47,538 nucleotides of DNA from Bacteroidales bacterium (lineage in GTDB: Bacteria; Bacteroidota; Bacteroidia; Bacteroidales; Porphyromonadaceae). The stretch is taken from positions 1 through 47,538 of the forward strand of contig SFHG01000008.1 in the NCBI GenBank assembly GCA_004555765.1, written 5' to 3'. Positions 43,420 through 47,538 of the stretch are shown here, piece after piece (the first letter of the stretch is position 1; each line of letters opens with the position of its first letter). Under the pieces are notes generated by a model. That model saw only the letters and a program-made list of their open reading frames with translations, was not told where the DNA came from and ran no database searches. Made by a program: the position numbers and the translations under genes.

Positions 43420-44076
43420 TTAGAAAGACAACTTTGGGAGAACTACAAAAGCGGTCTCGGGCGCATGCTCGTGGAAATACCCGCGCAAATAACGCTCCGT
43501 CTCCTCCGTAATCTTGTCATCGGTGGCTATGGCCCGGTTATACACCAGCATAGCCAAGGGGATACCCCTGCTCTGTAACGCCTCAAGGCTGAGGATAGTG
43601 TGGTTGATGCTCCCGAGCTTGGCCGTCGTGACGAGGATGACGGGCAGCCCCTCCTCCCTGACATAATCAATCGTCAGCCGCGAGAGGGTGAGTGGAACCA
43701 TCAGCCCCCCTGCACCTTCGAGGAGGACTTTGTCAAAGGAAGCCGCCAGTTTGCGGGTCGACGCGCGGGCGAGGTCGTACCGTGGCTCTTTCCCGTCTAT
43801 GGCTATGGCCATGTGGGGTGAGCAGGGGTAGGAGTAAATGAGCGGGTTTGTGGTGTGGTCGAGATCTTCGGGAAGAAGATCCCGACCCTCTATTTGGCGG
43901 TGTACCCGGATGTCTTCGCTGATACCGTGGTTACCGGTCTGGATGAGTTTTTGGGTGACGACATCCACGCCTTCGGTGAGGAGTGTGCGGGAAATGTAGC
44001 CCGTAGCGATGGTTTTGCCGGCGTCCGTGTCGATGCCGGAGACGAAATAGACCCTTTCGGGCAGAAATTCTTTCAT
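43420..44076 (-). CDS. bioD: Dethiobiotin synthetase
   Basis: 218 residues. The P-loop is GIDTDAGKT (14-22), KLIQTG carries the conserved Lys, and LLEGAGGLMVPL is the family motif. It carboxylates DAPA to dethiobiotin using CO2 and ATP, the step between BioA and BioB. It stands as a single gene with its own -7 box and terminator, about 32 kb from the other biotin genes on the same strand. Length is normal. Confidence 0.94.
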   Translation of the reverse strand: MKEFLPERVYFVSGIDTDAGKTIATGYISRTLLTEGVDVVTQKLIQTGNHGISEDIRVHRQIEGRDLLPEDLDHTTNPLIYSYPCSPHMAIAIDGKEPRYDLARASTRKLAASFDKVLLEGAGGLMVPLTLSRLTIDYVREEGLPVILVTTAKLGSINHTILSLEALQSRGIPLAMLVYNRAIATDDKITEETERYLRGYFHEHAPETAFVVLPKLSF

Positions 44077-44107
44077 AACCGTTTTTGATTGTCTTTGGTG
44101 AGCGTTG

Positions 44108-44115
44108 CAAACTTA
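44108..44115 (-). promoter_or_regulatory. -7 promoter box of bioD
   Basis: TAAGTTTG on the minus strand (44115 to 44108), exact TAnnTTTG, about 30 bases above the ATG at 44076. No -33 TTTG at the right spacing and no recognisable BirA operator. Confidence 0.5.
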
Positions 44116-44147
44116 GCCAAAATAAAGTTTGGCGGGTTACAGGCCAA

Positions 44148-44186
44148 AAATGTTTTTTGTCACGTACCGGGACGGGAAAAAGGTAC
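44148..44186 (+). repeat. 39-base direct repeat, left copy (repeat copy J)
   Basis: Identical over 39 bases to 47500-47538 at the right edge, in the same orientation. The repeat contains CACGTACCGGGACGGG, so it belongs to the palindrome family; GGTACAGACC and GAGACCCGTACC follow at about 44192-44215. With its twin it brackets the whole CsgG gene cluster. Confidence 0.85.
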
Positions 44187-44242
44187 AGACCCACGAAAGC
44201 GCGAGACCCGTACCAAAATTTATGTCCTGCATCAACGCAAAA

Positions 44243-44285
44243 CCGACCCCAAGGTTCTTTGCCTACGCTTTGTCCTTGGGGTCGG
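44243..44285 (-). terminator. Terminator of the CsgG-cluster operon
   Basis: CCGACCCCAAGG (44243-44254) and CCTTGGGGTCGG (44274-44285) form a perfect 12-bp stem with a 19-base loop. On the minus strand a TTTTGCG tail follows. It lies 46 bases past the stop of the DUF799 gene. Confidence 0.78.
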
Positions 44286-44330
44286 CTTCTCGTTCAATAG
44301 GGGATCCACACAGGCTCCCAGAGTATACGG

Positions 44331-45026
44331 TTAGTTGACCGTGATATGGTCAATGACTTTGGGATAAGCCCCGGTCTCTTTATCTTTTGCATAATCTTCC
44401 CGATACTTGCCGGACGGCAAATCGGAGAGGACGAAGTTATTCGCCTTTCTTGCCGCATATATCTCGTCCGTCAATGCCGTCACGAGCATATTTCCAAGTA
44501 TGCCCCAGATACCGGCACCTTGGATGGTGGAAGATTTGTCTACTGTCAGATTCACTTTCCGGTCAAAAAGAACCTGACTGTCCCTTGTCGACTTGAGGAT
44601 ATATTCTATCTCCACCTCTATCTGAGAAAGTACTGCGAGCTTATTCCATTTCGTAATTTTCGTAAAGAGGACGGCATCAGCGCCAAAGACATTCGCAAAA
44701 GGCGCGAGCGACTTGCTGTCAATGAAGTTTTCGGCGTTTGCCGCACTCTCGGACTGGAGGAGGTCCAAACTGAGATAGGGAGAGAATACATAGTAACCTC
44801 TTTCCATCAAGGGGACGGCGAGTGATGAGTAAAAATACTCCGGAGCTTCTACCACGTTCGTCTGGTTGATAGGGGGCATAATCAAGATGGTAGAAGGCGC
44901 ATATTCGTACATCTTGGGGTAAAGGGCTCCTCTCGTTGCCTTTAGGGACGATCCACAAGAGGTAAAGGTCAGGACAAAAGAGAGCAAAAGAAATCCTGAC
45001 GTCAAGGCTGAGAATACTTTTTTCAT
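44331..45026 (-). CDS. DUF799/GNA1162-like lipoprotein
   Basis: 231 residues with a lipoprotein signal (Cys24, FTSCGSSLK). The mature N-terminus (YPKMYEYAPSTILIMPPINQTNVVEAPEYF) and YYVFSPYLSLDLL are blocks I associate with DUF799, whose neisserial member GNA1162 has a TolB-like fold. In proteobacteria it is encoded with CsgG and DUF4810 lipoproteins, as here. The three are suspected to form an envelope export or assembly complex, but no function is established. Last gene of the operon, 16 bases after the DUF4810 gene. Confidence 0.85.
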   Translation of the reverse strand: MKKVFSALTSGFLLLSFVLTFTSCGSSLKATRGALYPKMYEYAPSTILIMPPINQTNVVEAPEYFYSSLAVPLMERGYYVFSPYLSLDLLQSESAANAENFIDSKSLAPFANVFGADAVLFTKITKWNKLAVLSQIEVEIEYILKSTRDSQVLFDRKVNLTVDKSSTIQGAGIWGILGNMLVTALTDEIYAARKANNFVLSDLPSGKYREDYAKDKETGAYPKVIDHITVN

Positions 45027-45042
45027 AACGCGACGGGATGTG

Positions 45043-45393
45043 TTACTTTTGGAGTTGTTTTATTATGCGCCCAATGAATTTCTCACTCTCCGGATACAGG
45101 GCAATCTCTTTCTCCAGCAGAGCAATTCCTTGGTCTTTCTTGCCCTGCTTTACCAGCAAGAATCCATACTCGGCGCAAATGCCGGGAGGTACGGTTTTCC
45201 GTCCGACGTTTTGGCTATCTATCAGCATTTGATACGTCTCTGCCAGCTTTGCCTCTGCTTCCGGACTGTGCTTTTTGGAGTACGCGTACGAGATATCCTC
45301 GTAGTGCGCCCAGTTGTAGAGCTTCGTGGTTCCGCAAGATGAGAGTAGCAGAGAAAGAGTGACCAAGCACCCTACTACAGTACGTTTTTTCAT
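45043..45393 (-). CDS. DUF4810 lipoprotein
   Basis: 116 residues with a lipoprotein signal (Cys20, LLLSSCGTTKLYNW). KLYNWAHYEDISYAYSK is the typical DUF4810 start, and the rest (PPGICAEYGFLLVKQGKKDQGIALLEKEI) reads like one TPR-type helical pair. It is known from the CsgG-DUF4810-DUF799 gene trio. Probably a small periplasmic-facing helical adaptor; function unknown. 22 bases below the PEGA-like gene. Confidence 0.85.
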   Translation of the reverse strand: MKKRTVVGCLVTLSLLLSSCGTTKLYNWAHYEDISYAYSKKHSPEAEAKLAETYQMLIDSQNVGRKTVPPGICAEYGFLLVKQGKKDQGIALLEKEIALYPESEKFIGRIIKQLQK

Positions 45394-45415
45394 AATTTAC
45401 TTCGCATTATATGGT

Positions 45416-45769
45416 TTATGGTAACACAATAATCTTTGAGGCTCCGGCCGAGACAAAAATCTCGTCGGAGTAAAGCAGATACCCGTCCAAATCCGTGACG
45501 ATGACTTGGTGCCGACCGGGATCTATCATCAGCCGAACGGCTTCCCGGACAGCGACGTCACGCCTCTTGGGTCTCACTTCGACAGGTTCATTGTCGTCCA
45601 CGATTACATGTACCCATCTATTGACAAAGTCCTTCTTGGAACTAAGGACAATCTCCGAGTAATCTCCGTGTCCCCCACTCATCGAGGACGTGGTTCCGCA
45701 TCCGGTGATAAGGATGCCGATGGAGAGTACGGCTATAGTGAGTAGGATCGAGAGTAGGTTCTTTTTCAT
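45416..45769 (-). CDS. Small lipoprotein with a PEGA-like beta domain
   Basis: 117 residues from the ATG at 45769 (MKKNLLSILL); the longer open frame to 45853 overlaps the csgG-like 3' end and lacks a signal. Lipidated Cys24 (ILITGCGTTSS). The mature part (VHVIVDDNEPVEVRPKRRD..., MIDPGRHQVIVTDLDGYLLY) follows the 'strand - PGxHxVxV - strand' pattern of PEGA surface domains. I know no family for it. It is inserted between csgG-like and DUF4810 genes, an addition to the usual trio. Confidence 0.7.
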   Translation of the reverse strand: MKKNLLSILLTIAVLSIGILITGCGTTSSMSGGHGDYSEIVLSSKKDFVNRWVHVIVDDNEPVEVRPKRRDVAVREAVRLMIDPGRHQVIVTDLDGYLLYSDEIFVSAGASKIIVLP

Positions 45770-45827
45770 AGGTATGGTTGTGCTTTGGTGAAAAATGCAC
45801 TGCTGTTCCCGCCGTGAGGCGACCGGA

Positions 45828-46793
45828 TTATTCGGACTGTATGACGTAGTCATTCAGTTTGTCTTCCGATAAGGTAAGACCCTGCACTTCCACAATCGAA
45901 AATTCGTTCAGCGGATCTTCTCCGCCGGTGTAGACTATGGTAACGGAGCCCACTTTCTTACCGGGAAGCTCCATCATTGCGCCCGTCTGCGGATTTTTCA
46001 CCTTCTTGCCTTTGGTGAGGACTGCAAAGACATCGCCCACAAGCACACCTTGGGAGGGGCCTCCGGCTATGACGACACCGTCCGCATCGGCGCTGATGAA
46101 GTACGTGCGCCAAGGTCTGTCCGAGACCTTCTTTATCATATTCTCCACAAGTTGGTCAAAAGCGCCCGAGATGGCCTTGTCGCTCAAGGTTGCGTCGAAA
46201 CCGGCTTTGTCGCCAAATCCGAGTGTGCTTTTGGATGACGTTTCGGCGATGCCCTTGGCTTCGTCCGAAAATATGATCTGCCCGGTGGCAACGTCTACCA
46301 TACGCATACTCACGCCGGCTTCCACCGCCTGTATTTTCTCTGCGGTAAAGAGACCTTCTTTGCCGACCGTCTTTCTTCCGAACTCGGTTATAGACCCGAG
46401 GATAATGAAGTCGGCACCAATTTTCTGTGACACCGTCCCTGCTTCGACTTCTTTTTCGACCAGGTCAAGATCGTCTCTTTCGAGGAGCAAAAACTTCCCG
46501 CTGGAGGCAAGTTTGGACGAGAGTATGTCCAAAGCCTGTTTGGCCATAGGATCATTTTCCCTATCGTAAAAGATGCCTTTCCCGTACTGAGTCTCATTAG
46601 AAAAGCGACCAATAGCCACTTTCCATTTAAGCGCTCTCTCAGGGGTCGTTTTGATTTGCGGCACCGGAGCAGTCTCAGACCGCATATCAATGACTTCGTT
46701 TTGGGCGTAAAGAGAAGGCGTCTGTGTCGCGAAGCCGGCCATTGCGGCTCCTATAATAAAGGTTCTGAGTATCCTCATACTGAATATATCCAT
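45828..46793 (-). CDS. CsgG-family outer-membrane/assembly protein
   Basis: 321 residues. WKVAIGRFSNETQYGKGIFYD, DILSSKLASSGKFLLLERDDLD and GADFIILGSITEFGRKT are core CsgG/HfaB blocks (residues about 57-145). E. coli CsgG is a lipoprotein forming the curlin secretion pore; here the signal sequence (FIIGAAMAGFATQTPSLYAQ) has no lipobox Cys, so the protein is secreted but apparently not lipidated. A C-terminal extension (about 230-321) holds an extra beta-rich domain (GDVFAVLTKGKKVKNPQTG). The start may be the Met at 46778 instead. No curli subunit gene is nearby. Confidence 0.87.
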   Translation of the reverse strand: MDIFSMRILRTFIIGAAMAGFATQTPSLYAQNEVIDMRSETAPVPQIKTTPERALKWKVAIGRFSNETQYGKGIFYDRENDPMAKQALDILSSKLASSGKFLLLERDDLDLVEKEVEAGTVSQKIGADFIILGSITEFGRKTVGKEGLFTAEKIQAVEAGVSMRMVDVATGQIIFSDEAKGIAETSSKSTLGFGDKAGFDATLSDKAISGAFDQLVENMIKKVSDRPWRTYFISADADGVVIAGGPSQGVLVGDVFAVLTKGKKVKNPQTGAMMELPGKKVGSVTIVYTGGEDPLNEFSIVEVQGLTLSEDKLNDYVIQSE

Positions 46794-46802
46794 AGCGGAG
46801 AG

Positions 46803-47339
46803 TTAGAAAAATGCGGTAACCCCGAGTGTCGCTCCAAGGGTGTTGGCACTGCTCTTAATTTCGTCTACCGGATACTGCTGGCGCAGATACTGCAACCCCA
46901 AGTCTATGCCCACATGGTCGTTAAGCATAAGTACGCCACCTGCTTCCACGCCTATGCCGAGCCCGCCGACGTTAATGTCTTTAGTCGCCATACCCACGTA
47001 GCCGAGACCTAAGCCGACGTACGGTATAAAGCCCCTGCCCATATTGATGTAATACGTAAGGGTAGGCATCGCGGCATACGTCGTCGATTCGAGTCCGGAC
47101 TGATAGGTCACGAGGCCGGTAAGCCCGAGCGAGAGGTTATCGACCACGAAGAAACCAAAGGAGGGCTGCAGAGTAAACACCGATTGACTTTCACCGTCGG
47201 CAAACGTGTTTTGAAAGGAGATTTGGGAGGCACCCGACAGGTGGAAGCTCCCTTGATTTGTTTGGGCTTGTGCGCTATGCGCAGCGAGCGCCCACCCCAA
47301 GAGGAGGGCAGAGATGAGGAGGTGTACTGTTTTTTTCAT
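46803..47339 (-). CDS. Small outer-membrane beta-barrel protein (porin-like/OmpA-barrel type)
   Basis: 178 residues from the ATG at 47339 (MKKTVHLLISALLLGWALAA, signal peptide cleaved near Ala26). The alternative ATG at 47351 adds MNPL. The mature part is made of alternating amphipathic strands (FTLQPSFGFFVVDNLSLGLTG, FIPYVGLGLGYVG) and ends in Phe-Phe, the outer-membrane barrel signal; about eight strands. First gene of the CsgG operon, so it may be its outer-membrane partner. Frames to 47396 are excluded by the promoter. Confidence 0.82.
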   Translation of the reverse strand: MKKTVHLLISALLLGWALAAHSAQAQTNQGSFHLSGASQISFQNTFADGESQSVFTLQPSFGFFVVDNLSLGLTGLVTYQSGLESTTYAAMPTLTYYINMGRGFIPYVGLGLGYVGMATKDINVGGLGIGVEAGGVLMLNDHVGIDLGLQYLRQQYPVDEIKSSANTLGATLGVTAFF

Positions 47340-47393
47340 AAGTGGATTCATAGAAAAATAACGTTGTTTCTGAATGAATGTATTTTCACAGAG

Positions 47394-47424
47394 CAATATT
47401 ACACATTTATTTTGAGCCGTACAA
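47394..47424 (-). promoter_or_regulatory. Promoter of the CsgG-cluster operon
   Basis: TAATATTG on the minus strand (47401 to 47394) is one mismatch from TAnnTTTG. TTG at 47424-47422, 20 bases upstream, is a partial -33 match. It supports a start codon at 47351 or 47339. Confidence 0.5.
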
Positions 47425-47499
47425 CATCAATCCACGTCTCTTTGACACTTTTTGCATCCTCCTCATTATCCAAGCCTTGAAGTCGCACCCAGACTTCCG

Positions 47500-47538
47500 T
47501 ACAGGCCAAAAATGTTTTTTGTCACGTACCGGGACGGG
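47500..47538 (+). repeat. 39-base direct repeat, right copy
   Basis: Identical to 44148-44186, same orientation, running to the window edge, so the repeat may be longer. It is upstream of the CsgG-cluster promoter. Confidence 0.85.

Overview
The window looks like chromosome from a fairly GC-rich, anaerobic, amino-acid-fermenting member of the Bacteroidota, most likely Porphyromonadaceae and Porphyromonas-like. Four things point there: Bacteroidota-type promoters (TAnnTTTG, often with TTTG about 20 bases upstream), Bacteroidota-restricted families (DUF4831, DUF4834, HmuY/HmuR), a six-gene Na+-NQR operon, and a B12-dependent glutamate mutase operon. The genus is an inference; nothing here proves it.

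Layout. 1-3.4 kb (minus): haem-uptake operon with a lipoprotein, an HmuR-like TonB receptor and a truncated HmuY-like haem-binding lipoprotein running off the left edge. 3.7-4.9 kb: a small membrane protein, tRNA-Asn and a REP-like repeat. 4.9-6.5 kb (minus): a heparanase-like GH79 lipoprotein. 6.6-12.6 kb (minus): DUF4831 gene followed by the tightly overlapping biotin genes bioB-bioA-bioF-bioG-bioC; bioD lies 30 kb away at 43.4-44.1 kb. 12.7-18.6 kb (minus): a metal ABC pair without its permease, a Ca2+/cation antiporter, a CobC-like phosphatase, and a complete SsuABC/TauABC-type importer. 19.2-20.7 kb (minus): HtrA protease. 21.0-21.4 kb: a repeat composite with terminal inverted repeats. 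21.4-27.4 kb (minus): nqrABCDEF. 27.7-31.8 kb (plus): SPOR protein, folE, U32 peptidase-family protein, thioesterase and dprA, convergent with topB (31.8-33.6 kb). A fragment of a C5 DNA methyltransferase sits just upstream of topB. 34.3-41.8 kb (plus): glmS-glmL-glmE-mal, then three poorly understood genes (AtuA family, DUF4387, P-loop protein). A ROK regulator faces this operon. 44.3-47.4 kb (minus): outer-membrane barrel, CsgG, PEGA-like lipoprotein, DUF4810 and DUF799 genes.

How it fits together. Glutamate mutase plus methylaspartase convert glutamate to mesaconate. Downstream fermentation would deliver reducing power to Na+-NQR. Mesaconase and citramalate lyase are not in the window, so the three uncharacterised genes at the end of the operon are the most interesting functional unknowns. 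The CsgG cluster resembles an uncharacterised three-lipoprotein envelope system known from proteobacteria and is bracketed by a 39-base direct repeat.

Across the window nearly every long intergenic gap carries copies of one family of short palindromic modules (GGTACGTACC and GGTCTGTRYC with flanking arms). Some copies form perfect hairpins, and one is a strong terminator for the glutamate mutase operon. I did not notice any inside genes. No CRISPR array, rRNA, intact insertion sequence or prophage was seen.
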